Part shown: piece after piece, positions 35,670 through 47,760 of the stretch | How positions within the stretch are numbered: position 1 is the stretch's first letter | How the letters are laid out: each line of letters begins with the position of its first letter | Source: Quercus robur | Taxonomy: Eukaryota > Streptophyta > Magnoliopsida > Fagales > Fagaceae | Direction of reading: 5' to 3' | Assembly: GCF_932294415.1 (NCBI RefSeq) | Contig: NC_065535.1 | Span: 26,754,782 to 26,818,781, forward strand | Length of the DNA: 64,000 nucleotides | The notes under the pieces: model-generated | What the model saw: only the letters and a program-made list of their open reading frames with translations | The model's database searches: none | Told to the model about the DNA's origin: nothing | Program-made: the position numbers and the translations under genes

Positions 35670-36372
35670 ATGGCCATCAACAAAATTCATGTTAATGTTA
35701 TGATTCTCCTACTGTGTGGTACGCTTCCACACCATTCTTCTTTTTATTTGAACTCTTTCTTTTCTTAAAAAGTGCCTTCTGATTCAAAGGCCATTGATTT
35801 ATTTATTTATGTTTTCTCCACTTGTATTTGGTAATAGCATACTACTACTGCCTTATGACATTTTATTAGTTTCACTAAAAGCAACTTTAACGTAACTCAG
35901 ATTTGTGCACGTATTAATGATCTTTTTTACTTTCTTACAGTTGCCAATTTGTACATAGTAGTCAAAAGTCTTGTAATTCAAATGATATTTATTGGTGTTT
36001 TCAATTGAGATAGTCAGAGTACAAATTCACTCTCTCCCATTATAATTATTGAATTTAAAAAATAAAATATAAAAATAAAAAACCTGTTTGGTATAAATAG
36101 AGACCAAAATATATGGTCAGTTGTTATTCATACATATATTCTGATTTTTTTTTTATTTGATTATGTTGTTAGGAGCATTTCTGCTGGGAGTTCTCAATCC
36201 AAAAGTTGCGACTGCGCAGACAGATGGGTGCCCAGAATCTTGCTTTTGTATGGAGTATATGACCTGTGGGTCTTCAGACGAAAAGCTATATAATGGCTGC
36301 AACTGCTGCTTTAACCCAGGCTGCACCCTTCATCTCTGCAGTAATACCACCATTTCCTGTCCTGCAAATTGA
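35670..36372 (+). CDS. Pin2 gene C, proteinase inhibitor II family protein with 10 Cys (intact)
   Basis: Two exons: 35670-35718 and 36173-36372, with a 454-base GT-AG intron in phase 1 (GT at 35719, AG at 36171-36172). The product is 82 residues. A hydrophobic signal peptide (MAINKIHVNVMILLLCG, then to about VATAQ) points to secretion. The mature part has the Pin2 pattern CPESC...MTC...CNCC...GC...C. Family members inhibit serine proteases, usually trypsin or chymotrypsin, and act in defence against chewing insects. By analogy with CPRNC/CTLNC inhibitors, the reactive bond would lie within CPESC with Glu as P1, which is unusual. Compared with D it has two extra Cys (FC after the second Cys, and HLC near the end) that could form a fifth disulfide. 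One sequon (NTT) is present. Expression is unknown. Confidence 0.88.
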
Positions 36373-37110
36373 AGGGGTGCATAGTCGATATTGTTCCATG
36401 CATTAAATTTCAAAATCTGTTTGCAAAATAATGAGCTTTATTTTGCAACAGACTTAAATAATCATCATAAATAAAAATCAATCACCATGAGCCTCGCAGC
36501 TCAATGGCATTGCCGTCTTCTCCCCCATTATTAGAACCTAGCTAGGTTCTAATTCTTCCACTTATTTTGTTAGCCAAAAGAAAAAATAAAAATAAAAAGA
36601 CAGTTTGTGAATTCATTATCTCCAAGTTGTTATGTGCAATTTTTTTTTTTTAATTTTTTATTATTATTAATTCTGCATCCTAAAACCTTGATCATATTAG
36701 CAAATTTTGTTCTTATTAATTCTTCTCCTTAAATCTAACTCAAATAAGCAAATTGTGATCTTTTTATTAATTTGGTTCCATGAAATATATATAACTCAAA
36801 TAAGTAAAGAAATATCCTTGTGAAATACACCTAGCTCAAATAAGAATAATGTATTATGTATATATTTTATTAATTCAGCTCCTTAAAATCTGGCTCAAAT
36901 AAGCAAATTGTGCTCAAAATCTAGCGACGATTTTACAAGCAACACCAATGGCATATCATATCTTTAATCTTTGGAAATGCAACAACTAATTAGTGCCCCA
37001 AAAACTGTATGAGTTATGTAAGGGAACCCATGAGTGGATAAAAGAATATAAGGTCGTAGCTAATAGCTATAGTGGAAAAGTAATAATATTTTGTTTTCAA
37101 CGAAATAAAA
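36373..37110. other. 3' flank of Pin2 C
   Basis: No gene. It begins like the A and B 3' flanks (TTGCAACAGACTTAA, CTCAAATAAGCAAATTG) and then diverges before the Helitron at 37111. Confidence 0.55.
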
Positions 37111-37135
37111 TCTAATATATATATATATATATACA

Positions 37136-37965
37136 CGTACGTTTTTAGACCCCTTAAAACACAACCAAATTAACCTAGTTAATTAGCCAAGTGATTACTT
37201 AGTCAAATTATCAAATCTAGGTTAACACAAATATATCATATTATTGTAAAGTGCGGAAAATAAAGAACACAACAATATGATAACTTAGGAAAATCAAACG
37301 ATAAAAAACCTGAGGAGAATTTAACCTAGCTATCCTCAAGGTAAAACGAATCCACTATGAAAGAATTGAAATTTACACAATAGTGACTTAGACCACTAAC
37401 ATCCTGTTGCTAGCTCGAATAAGAAACTTACTACCACGGCACGTAACAGCTCTGAGTTCACGGACTACTTCTTTCTTAGATTCCCAGCAAGTACAAGCAC
37501 TTCCGCTTGTGTATCTTTGAACTCTTGAATTTGCAACTGAATTGATCACTAAGCTCTCGACATCAATCTTGATATTAGAAACCCTAAGTGTATGTGAAGG
37601 CAAACACCTCTAGATCTCACAAAAGATTCACACACACAGCATTAAGAGCAACCTCTAAACGTGGCTAGGGTTTTCCCTTTTATACTTAAGACAAAACATA
37701 AAACCCTACACGTCAAACGGGCTTGAGCTGAGTTCGAAAATTCTGCAGAAAAACAATCTGCATAAGCTTCGATCAATCGAGTCTAATTTTCAATCGATCA
37801 AGCCAGGCAGATTTACACAGTAAATCCTGCAGTACACTCGATTCCAACTTTACACTTAAACATACTTAAGCAAGTCTAAAACAAGATTAACGTTTTGATC
37901 ATGGTTTGCCAACATTACAAATTGAAATTCTAATACATTTAAACCTAAAGTCTTAGAACCCAACA
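37136..37965 (-). repeat. 3' LTR of the pol-less element
   Basis: Direct repeat of 43476-44309 with scattered differences, many at CpG sites. For example, CGATCGATCGAG blocks of the right copy read CGATCAATCGAG here. The ORF at 37388-37603 is LTR sequence. Confidence 0.92.
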
Positions 37966-38515
37966 AACTCCCACTTTGGCAATCTGTGACAAAACACAAA
38001 CTATACAAAAGTGCTTAAAGTTTACAAAAAATAAACAGCCCATTACAAAAACATTGCCCAACACAACAAATTCAACCTAACTACTATTTATCAGTTGCAA
38101 GTGTAGGCAGCAGCACGACTGAATCAACCTGTATATTCCTGAAACACTCAACAAATGCATAAACGCATGTATGGAAAATACAAGTAAAACAAAATAACTT
38201 CTTGATTTCACAAAACATAAAAATAAAGACATATATCATGAATAATCTCATAAATATAAATCAATAAACAATGTGAAACAAGAAACATATATAGTCAAAG
38301 TATCTCCCCCTATCACGGACAACCCAAAAATACATGAACCAAAAAAAAAAAAAAAGTAAATACAGAATAAAGCACCTAAATACAATCTAAAAGCTCCAAC
38401 ACAACAAAATCTCCCCCTAACAACAAAATCTCTCCTACATATATACTTCCCCTTTTTGTGACGAATTGCCAAAGGGCAATCGTAACTCATCATCAAAAGG
38501 AGGTGGCAGAGGCGA

Positions 38516-39577
38516 CTATTGAAAACTCTCTAAATCCGCTCGCAAAGATTGAAGCTCATCAAGCATGTCCACCAAAAGCTGACCATGAGCCACCTGAACG
38601 GTCATGACAGTCTCCAACATATGACGAATGTCTGAATCATCTGAAGTAAAAGTTAGGGGAACAGTAGCAGCAGTAGGATCGATAGATGCCTCAGTAGAAG
38701 TATCACCTGTAGAAGAGGGAGGAAGAGGTGCGACACCAGAAGACTCAACCCTAGGGTGTTTAGAGCTTGCTCTCATCTAAGCAGCCCTCTGCCTAAGAAA
38801 TGTGGCACCTATGAGAGCTATGATATGAACGGGCTCAGACGCAAGAAACTCCTCTAAACCCAAATGCAAAAGAATCCAATGAATAAAAACCGAAAAGAAA
38901 AGAGCATGAGCAATAGAACTACTCCTATGAACCTCAACCAAAGATCGAATGAAAAGATAAGGAAAGCTTATAGGAGCATCAGTGACAAAGGCATACAAAA
39001 ATGCACATCTCTCTATAAGAATGGTAAGCAAATGAGAGATGGACCAGATGGAATGGCAAGAAATCCATAAAAAGAGATAATGAGTCTTGGTCAACTCGTG
39101 AGAGGTGATCCGAGGATCAGAACCCCACTGGATAGAAGTACCAGTAATAAATAACATAATGTCATCTAGGGGTGGAGACTCATCGTACGGATAAACAGGG
39201 TGCTGGACCAATGGTACCCCAAGAGCATCAGCCACTACCAAAGGAGTAATGTTGTACTCATCACCCCATATCCAACTTCTCACGAGAGTGTTGGAATCAT
39301 AGGAGTGGACAGAGAGGTTCGAGTAGAACTTTCTGATCAAGGTAGCCGGAGGAGGATGATCAACATCCAACAAAGGCAACCAGCCCCTACGGTCAAAGTT
39401 TCTCCTAATCTCACCATCTAACTCATCTAAAATGACCTTACGCTCAGCCTAAACATTCCTACGAAGGTTCAGCTTCTTATACGCATCTTGGTTTTTCTCA
39501 CTCAGGAACCTCTCACTATCAAAAGTGGGGACAGAAGAAGAAGAGGATTTCCTATTAGCTTTAGTCTTCCTAAACAT
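38516..39577 (-). pseudogene. Transposase_32-like ORF inside the pol-less element
   Basis: A minus-strand frame of about 353 codons from ATG 39577 (MFRKTKANRK) to TGA near 38516, broken by two TAG codons. One is just after NLRRNV (about 39450); the other is at 38779-38777. Both would be CAG (Gln) before a C-to-T change. The middle part, with FYSNLSVHSYDSNT, EYNITPLVVADALGVPL and SSIAHALFFSVFIHWIL, resembles the plant family known as putative plant transposon protein (Transposase_32). The C-terminal part is Thr/Ser-rich with a short heptad-like end. The biochemical role of this family is not known to me. It occupies the place where pol would normally be or end. Confidence 0.65.
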
Positions 39578-41722
39578 GATGCTAAAGAGCAAAAGGACAG
39601 ACACAGATTAGATAGAGAAAAAAAAAACAGAAAAACCAAGGGCAGACTGCAAGTTAGCACAAAAATATATAGAAATAATAATTCTATATGATGTATGAAC
39701 AATATCAACACATGATGCATGCTCTAATGTAGTGAGAATAAGTTCAATTTTACTTTAAAATCACAAAATTGGCTTGAGCATAGAATTTATATCAAAAACC
39801 CCAAATTTTGAAAACCCACTTTCAAAAAACCAACAAATTGACCAAATTGATCATTACACAAGATAGATAACATAAAATTATGATCAAATCAATCAATCTA
39901 ACAAGCCGATTTCATCAAATTTGGCTCAATGGAACAAAAACCCTAAATTGGGTAGTTTCAAGCCCTAGAATTTCCAATTTTTCCCAAATCATCCAATTGA
40001 TCAAATTAATTCACAAAGATCACTTTTATATTGTCCCAAAACAAAAACCCATTGATCAATTTCCAAAGAAAAAACTTAAATCAATAAAAACCCCAAAATT
40101 TCATAGGTTCGAAATTTTCCCACAATGCATGAAACATGAAAATATATGAAAAATGAGGGGTATAATGGTCTTACCGGCCTTAGTAGACAAACCTTATAAA
40201 AATTTTGAGGGAAAACAACAAAAAAATTAATTGGAAGCCTTGACCGATCGAAGAGAGAGAGAAAAGAGGTTTTGAAAAAGTTTGAAAGTGATAGAACACG
40301 TGAAAACTCAAAGTTTTAAAAAACTCTCTATGTGACTTTCGATTGATCCAACAGTGATCAAGCACCGATCGAAACAGACATAACCCAACCAAATTTTTAA
40401 TCGCTATTTCGATCGGTCGAGAAACAGGTTCAATCAATCGAAATTCTTGAAAAAAAACAATTTTTTGAAAAAACAAAGCAATTTTATGCAGAAACTCCTC
40501 AAAGCATATTATTTTATGAATAAAATGCATGAATATGAGATGAAATGCTTTTTAAAAACACTTGTTTTGAACCCAGTTTTCCCAAAAGTAAGATTTTCAA
40601 TCAACTATCCTTAAATTATCAAACTTCAAACATATTTTGCATTAAAAATAACGAATTTTCAATCTTGGATGGCCAAAACAAAATCACACACAATAACATG
40701 TACAAAGTTTAGCAAAGAGTAACTTATATAGTGTGTGCTACTAGCAAGAGCTTGTGATACATGTGAGGTGATATGTAAATAGAAATCAAGCATAATTTTT
40801 ACAAAATTCATCACATAAACTTGAAAGAGACTATCACCTAAAGAGTTACATCATATAACTCCCACATCTCCTAGAAAACAAACTTGCAATCATGTAAGTT
40901 TCTTGATTTGCCTCATAATGTACACACCAATTTTATTTGTTCAAAAACTTATTAAAATAGTCAGGATAATGTACACACCAATTTTAATTGATTGAATTTA
41001 TTATAGTCCAATAATGTACATACCAATTTTAGCATTTAAACCGAGGCTACACCTTATGTTCTTTTTGTGCATATGCTACACTTTTTCGAACACGAAATCT
41101 TATGATATGCACTAAGGTGTTCATGATTGGCTAGTAAATAGTGGTGAGATGGTTATTTATGCCTTTCTCAAAAAGTTCAAGTCTGACAATCAAAGGCATG
41201 TGATTTTAAGATCAAGATCATGTGATCAAAAACTATAAACATCTTCTCACACAACACGCACTACAAAGCTCAAACTAGTAAAGTGCAATAAATAAGCTCA
41301 TCCAAGCTAAACAAGGCACATAGACATGTTATGTAAAGATAAATTGGCCAATCTTGATTTCAAATCCAAGAAAAATAATGCAAAACACATTTTGCTTCCC
41401 TTTTCCTTTTTTTTTTTTTTAATTATATTGAAAATAAATAACAAAAACAATCCTAGAATAAAATGCATGAATGTTATGCAATGCAAATCCTAGAAAACAA
41501 AGAAAGCAAAAGCAACAAAAAGATGGTCACAAAGAGAAGAGCGATGAAGCACAAGGACCATGTCAGAAAGACTCAATTAGATAGAGCCTTTTGCATCCAA
41601 AACTTTTTAGATGCAACTCTAGCATTGGAGTTATTCACATTAGAATTCTGAGCAACTCAAGGATTGGAATAAAGGTTTAAAACCTTTACCAACTCACCAA
41701 TAAGTACCATAGGATCTTGTGC
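39578..41722. other. Non-coding interior of the pol-less element
   Basis: About 2.1 kb of AT-rich sequence between the two coding parts. Short CGATCGGTCGAG-like motifs recur near 40240-40440, as in the LTRs. Repeats of AATGTACACACCAATTTTA occur at 40918-41030. I find no pol remnants and no gene. Confidence 0.6.
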
Positions 41723-43402
41723 TTAAAGCATAGGTACTTTTGGCTTATTTGCTCGCTTAGCAGCTTGCAACTTGAAACAGTTTTGACGAATTTGCTCAGA
41801 CTTTCCACAAAAATGACAAACCCATACAGCTCTATCATGCAACTTGCCCTTAGGAGGATTAGGAGTTTTAGGTTTAGATTCTTGAAGATCAACCCTAATT
41901 TTCCTAAGAGGTGTGACTTCTATAGGTTTGACAATCTCACTCACAGGGGGCTCAGAAGAAGGAACAAAATTTGTGGAATGAGTTTCAGACACATAGATGC
42001 TTTCTACAAAACCTAAACCAGTTTTTTCTGGGGGAGACTTTTGAACACTTAGCATGTGATCAAGCTTAGAGCTTGCAGACCTATTAGTTTGTTCTCTAGC
42101 AACAGATAATTCAAGTTCTAAATTCTTAACTTTATCAGGCAAAAGCATGTTCTCAGTCTTCACATTATTCAACAATTCATTAGCATCAAACAATTTCATA
42201 AGCAAATTTTTCTTATCAAGTTCAAGAGATGCAATTTTCTTTAAGCCTAAATCAACATTCATAGCATCCTTTGTAGCAACTTTGCAAAGTTTATTGTAGA
42301 CTTCTTGCAAATCTACATCCTCAGAAAGTTCCCCATCAGAAGGGTTCTCTTTAATAGCAATACTTTCATCAACTATAGTAGTAGTTGTTAAAGCAATGAA
42401 GTTTCCATCCTCATCACTACCAGACTCATTATCAGAAATTCCATCATCACTAAGGGTTACAGCCATAACCTTACCCTTAGACCTCAAGAATGTAGGATAT
42501 TCTGTTTTCACATGACCATACCCTTGACACCCAAAACATTGTTGACCCATAGAATTATTAGAAGGTTAACCTACTTTTTCTTTAGGTTTTTCATGGTTGT
42601 TCACCTTAGTGTGATCATTCCTCCTAAAATTTCTAGATTCAGCATTGTTCTTGCCTCTTGCCCTTCTGTTATTGTTCCTAAGAAAGTTTCTAAAGTTTTT
42701 GGCAAGATAGGCAATCTCTGTAACAGAGAGTTCATCATCAAATCTATTCACATCAACATCATCAACAGACTTAAGAGCCATTGATTTGGATTTGCTTGTC
42801 TTAGGTAGGTCTAACTCATAGGACTGAAGAGATCCTACAAGTTCATCAACAGGGATGGAGTCCACATCCTTACTTTCAGTGATGGCAGTCACTTTGGGTC
42901 TGAAATCCTCAGTCAAAGTTCTAAGAATCTTCCTAACAAACTTAGGTTGATCATAGATTTTACCCAAATTATAAGCAGAATTTACAATATCATTAAACTT
43001 AGGATAGAATTCATCAAAAGTTTCATCATTAGACATCCTAATGCTTTCAAATCTCGTTGTTAATTACTGCAATTTATTGATTTTAACTGCCTTTATACCT
43101 TCATGCACAATTTGGATATTCCAAGCAATATGAGCAATCTCAACATTAGAGATTCTCTTAAATTCCTCCATAGAAACAACATTAAAGATAGCATTCATAG
43201 CTTTGCTATTAAAAGCAGCTGCTTCATTCTGAGAAGTTTGCCACTCACTAACAGGAGTAGTGGGCTTCTCCCATCCGTATTCAACAGAGTTTCAAACTCT
43301 CTCATCAATGGATTTCAGGAATGCTTTCATCTTTACTTTCCAATAAGCATAATTATTCCTATCAAAGTGGGGTGGGATAACAAGAGAGTGACCATGTTCC
43401 AT
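41723..43402 (-). pseudogene. gag: gag of the pol-less element (copia-type)
   Basis: Starts near ATG 43402 (MEHGHSLVIPPHFDRNNYAYW, the usual copia-gag opening with the W-x-x-K-M pattern). It runs in pieces through MSNDETFDEFYPKFNDIV and the RNNNRRARGKN basic part to a first zinc knuckle (CFGCQGYGHVKTEY, near 42540) whose last Cys is replaced by Tyr. A coiled-coil stretch rich in Leu/Lys/Glu follows. A second knuckle (CHFCGKSEQIRQNC, near 41820-41780) has Gln in place of the usual His. In-frame stops include TAA at 42566-42568. The frame ends at KPKVPML (41723). Confidence 0.75.
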
Positions 43403-43475
43403 GACAACAGGGGTTAAGGATCAACTCCAAGATCAAAGGATCTATAACAGAAGTGCTACCCGCTCTGATACCACT

Positions 43476-44309
43476 TGTACGTTTTTAGACCCCTTAAAAC
43501 ACAACCAGATTAACCTAGTTAATTAGCCAAGTGATTACTTAGTCAAATTATCAAACCTAGGTTAACACAAATATATCATATTATTGTAAAGTGCGAAAAA
43601 TAAAGAATACAACAATATGATAACTCAGGAAAATCAAACCAGTAAAACACCTAGGGAGGATTTAACCTAGCTATCCTCAAGATAAAACGAATCCACTATG
43701 AAAGAATTGAAGTTTATACAATAACGACTTAGACCACTAACATCTTATTACTACCTCGAGTAGGAAACTTACTATCACGACCACGTGACAGCTCCGAGTC
43801 CACGGACTACTTTTTTCTTGGATTCCCAGCAAGTACAAGCACTCCCGCTTGTGTATCTTTAAGCTCTTGAATCTGCAACTGAATTAATCACCAAGATCTC
43901 GACATCAATCTTGAGATTGGAAACCCTAATTGTATGTGAAGGCAAATACTTCTAGATCTCACAAAAGATTCACACACACAGCGTAAAGTGCAACCTCTAA
44001 ACGTGGCTAGGATTTTTCCTTTTATACTTAAGACAAAACATAAAACCCTACACATTAAACGGGCTTAGGCTGAGTTGGAAAATTCTACAGAAAAAAAATC
44101 TACACGAGTTTCGATCGATCGAGTCTAATTTTCGATCGATCGAGCCAGGCAAATTTACAGAGTAAATCCTGCAATCCACTCGATTCCAACTTTACACTTA
44201 AACATACTTTGAGCAAATCTAAAATAAGACTAAACGTTTTGATCATGGTTTGCCAATATTACAAATTGAAGTTCTAATACATTTAAACCTAAAGTCTTAG
44301 AACCCAACA
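43476..44309 (-). repeat. 5' LTR of the pol-less element
   Basis: 834 bases, next to the primer-binding site at about 43457-43475. It contains two CGATCGATCGAG motifs about 20 bases apart (near 44110-44145). Confidence 0.92.
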
Positions 44310-45739
44310 ATATATATAAACCGAAGTCTCTAGAGTTCTCACAATTTTCCATGTCACCACTATTTTCTTTTTATTTTTATTTTTATTATAGATTATTTTT
44401 ATTTTAGGTTTTATATCTTATATATTTATTATTTCTTTTCAACGTGTAATTATCTTATTAAGTGTTACCATAGTTTAGTTTAAGTAAAACTCTATTAGGT
44501 ATACATTTCAAGAGTATAAAAATTCTACTTCAACTAAAATTCTATAATAAAAATTTCAACAAATATAAACCCCTGCCAAGGTCGAAACCCTTCATACTCA
44601 CTCAAATTTTCACAAAGAAAACACATTAAGCAAATTGAAGATTTTCAAAGAGGGTACGGGACTTCATGAGACCACTTTGTATCTTTCTATCCACGGAGTT
44701 GCTCAAAGTAAATGCAGAGGTAAGGACATTTTGCCATCTTTCTTGCTGTAACTCTCTGTGATTATTGCTTTATAATATTGTTATTGTTGTGACTTGTGAT
44801 TAAGTTTATTAGTATGAAAAATCTACATGTGAAAATTTTAATTGTAAAAATTTGTTTTTATGATTAAAACATTAGATTTAATCGTAATTTTGATTTAATA
44901 ATTAACAATTTCATCAATCAAAATTTCTCTAATGTTGGTGTAATTTGTACTAGTATGTATGTTATATATAGAACCCTCATATGATCTTGGAAAAACCACT
45001 CTATAAAAAATTTGTCATCAATAACAAGAAGAAGAGCTTATTCCTGACCATCAAAACCACAAATTTCCTATCATTAATAATCAATTATATATTAATGTTG
45101 TGATATAATCCATAGGTTTTTTTTTTTTAAAGAAAAAAAGAAAAAAAAAAAAAAGAGAAATATAGTCCATATGGGAATGGTTTAGATGTTTCCTACATGA
45201 TTTTGGAATCTCAAATTGATTAGTAGAATAATATGGAGTGAGGAGGTGCATTATTCATATTAAAAGTGGCAATTCATATTGATAAGAAACTAAACAAGGG
45301 CATGTAATAACCTCTATACATATGGTGGTGGTGTAGCGTTGGTGCATGTGAGAGTTAGAAGACAAAGTTTTGTCTTTTTTATTTATTTAAAATATGCATC
45401 CTACTTTGTTGTATGAAACTATTCAAATTCTACTACAATTTATTTGTTCATATCCTATCAATTTCTTTTTCTTTTCTTTTCTTTTTTTGGGATAAATAAT
45501 AAAACAAAAGCAACCATCGCCCACCATTACGGTTTTTTTTTTTTTTTTTAATTTAAAATATGCATCCTACTTGGTTGATACATATACAATACCTATGGGA
45601 AACTATTTTAAATTATAAAATAATTTTTCTATTAACTTTTAATTAATAGTTTTTTCATATAGGACTCTCTATTTGTTTTTTAAAAATATATGTGATTTTT
45701 AATTTAACTATCTCGTGCATCGCACGAGTTAGCGACTAG
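44310..45739 (+). other. Helitron body
   Basis: AT-rich, no gene. It starts with ATATATATAAACCGAAGTCTCTAG and ends with the hairpin and CTAG. Poly-T runs are near 45117 and 45531. Confidence 0.6.
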
Positions 45740-45991
45740 TTTAAAAATAAATAAGTAAATACAGTCCATTGGAAATCTGATTAAAAAGAATACAAGGTCT
45801 CTCTACATTTTTTTTTTTTTTTTTTACAATTTATATCTTTCTTTCAATTTAATATATGCTCCTTTTCAATCCATTAGAAAGCTGCAATCATTGACATTTT
45901 TTCGTTTTTCTTTTTTGAAAGCTTGACTTCTAAGTTCTAATATGGTCCACTTTAAACTTTTACTTGGTATATATCCATTTTTCCATTTCTT
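45740..45991. other. Short flank between Helitron and gypsy element 2
   Basis: AT-rich; a T run near 45809-45825. Nothing recognised. Confidence 0.4.
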
Positions 45992-46500
45992 GTGATGGGA
46001 CTAACGAAATCAACTACAGACGAGCTCAATAAGACAGACGAGATCATTCTCTAAGACAAGCCTAAACAGGTGCCCACGTCACCAACGAGGGTAGCAGGAT
46101 CATTCAATGCCACCAATAATGCCTCGGACGGTTACAAAACCAGCTGTACAAACCGTTGGGAGCATATTGAAACCCCATTACTAAGCCAGAGGCGTTACCA
46201 AGAAAGGCATTAACATCACAATATCCACCACAACGGCTAGAATCCAAGGCAACATATATAAAGCCCTCACATTGCCAACACAAGGTATATAGACACTTTG
46301 AGAGACACTTACTGTTATTCTGCTATTCTATTTTATTTTACAAAGAACTTCCCTATTCTGACTTTGGCATCGAAGACGTTGTGGCAGGCACCACACCGGT
46401 GACCACCTTGAAGGAGTTGTCTTTTCATTTACGTAATCATCCAGATGAGAGCTTGGATCCATTTGGACACATTCAACTCAACTGACGAAGTCACGCTTCA
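45992..46500 (+). repeat. 5' LTR of gypsy element 2
   Basis: Ends CGCTTCA before the PBS region at about 46505. The start is taken at TGTGATGGG; TGATGGG at 45994 is possible. Confidence 0.8.
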
Positions 46501-46580
46501 TTAGTTTGGCGCCGTCTGTAGGGTCAACATTTTTGTACTCAGGGTCGAAAGCGTAGTTTCCAATCAACTTCCACATTCAA

Positions 46581-47760
46581 ATGGAATCCAACCAAGATTC
46601 TATAGCTCTGGCTCAGCAAGTTTAGGCTCTTGTAGCCATTGTCGAGGAGCTCACCAAACAGAATCAAGAGATGAAACTACGGCTTCAACAGGAGGAAAAC
46701 CGGTCTAGAGCCAATTAAGAGGACAAAGGAGATAGCCTCAGAAGGAGTGACCGTCGAGGGCCGACTACCCCGGATGAACCCTACTCAGACCCTCTCCAGG
46801 AGATAAGAAAAGAGATGGATGAGCTGAGGAAGGCCATTAAACGGTAGATAGATAAGTTTGGACAGGATGGTTAAGACAACAGATTCGCCGCTCACCACGG
46901 CAGTCTTGGAGTGCCCTATGCCGTCTAAATTCTGATTACCTCAACTTGAGCCGTTTGATGGGCTTAAGGACCCTTTGGACCACCTCAACACTTTCAAGAT
47001 GACTCTGGTCCTCCAACAACCTCCTGACGAGATACTGTGTCGTTCCTTCCCCACAACTCTCAAGGGAGTGGTTCACAAAGTTACCAAAATCGTCTGTTGA
47101 CAGTTTTGAGCAATTAAGCAATGCCTTTTTGCGCCACTTCATCAGTGGACAACACTCGAAGAGACCAGCTAATCATTTACTCACTATCAAACAAGGGGAA
47201 AAAGAAACCCTGAGGTCGTACGTGAAACGATTTACCCTGGAGACTCTGGAGGTAAACGAAGCTGACAACAAGGTGCAGCTGATGACCTTTAAAGCAGGGT
47301 TGAAGTCTAGAGATTTCGTGGTTTCACTTGCGAAGAATCTGCCTAAAACGATGGCGGAGCTGCTCTTGAAGGCACAGAAGTATATGAACACTGAGGAGAT
47401 AAGGGAAGAAAGGAGGACGATCGCAAAGGACAAAAAAAGGAGTGTCCAGACCGACGGATCAATGACGGGGGTAAAAGGAAAGACTAGAAAACTACCAAAA
47501 CGGTAAAATTCACTCCTCTAGTTATGTCTATTGATAAAAATTTGGCACAGATTAAGGATGAACACTACCTCAAGTGGCCAAGGCCATTGTATTCATCCCC
47601 CAACGTCCGTGACAAAAACAAGTACTACCGGTTCCACAAAGATCATGGCCATTACACAGAGGATTATCGGGACTTAAAAGAATAGATAAAGGAGTTGATA
47701 CGGAAAGGAAAATTGCAGAAGTATGTGAAGAAAGGGGAGCCTAACAGGCTTCATACGTGA
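46581..47760 (+). pseudogene. gag: gag of gypsy element 2
   Basis: ATG at 46581 opens MESNQDSIALAQQV, soon broken by TAG. The readable core (47129-47506) has KQGEKETLRSYVKRF and LAKNLPKTMAELLLKAQKYM, typical of the gag of this lineage. A further piece, with [18 protein letters not shown], is the zinc-knuckle region in which the Cys residues have become Tyr. It runs to about 47745 and there meets RT sequence directly; the protease region is absent. Confidence 0.75.

Larger units (their letters stand above)
37136..44309 (-). mobile_element. LTR retroelement with gag but no pol, nested in Helitron
   Basis: LTRs 37136-37965 and 43476-44309 (830 and 834 bases), ending CCCAACA. The right one opens TGTACG, the left CGTACG. 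On the minus strand the right LTR is followed by AAGTGGTATCAGAGCGGG, the initiator-Met primer site. Internal order: degraded copia-like gag (43402-41723), 2 kb without a gene, then an ORF of another kind (39577-38516). No protease, integrase, RT or RNase H is found in 6.3 kb. Insertion was in the TA run of the Helitron 5' end, so the target duplication (probably ATATA) is not unique. Confidence 0.88.
37111..45739 (+). mobile_element. Helitron (non-autonomous), split by an LTR element
   Basis: The right end has the Helitron signature: a palindrome CTCGTGC-AT-CGCACGAG, a short gap, then CTAG at 45736-45739 followed by T. The left end is TC (37111) after A (37110), and TCTAATATATA continues on the far side of the nested element as ATATATATAAACCGAAGTCTC. 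Without the nested LTR element (37136-44309) the Helitron is about 1.46 kb. It has no RepHel gene and no target-site duplication, as expected for insertion between A and T. Confidence 0.8.
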
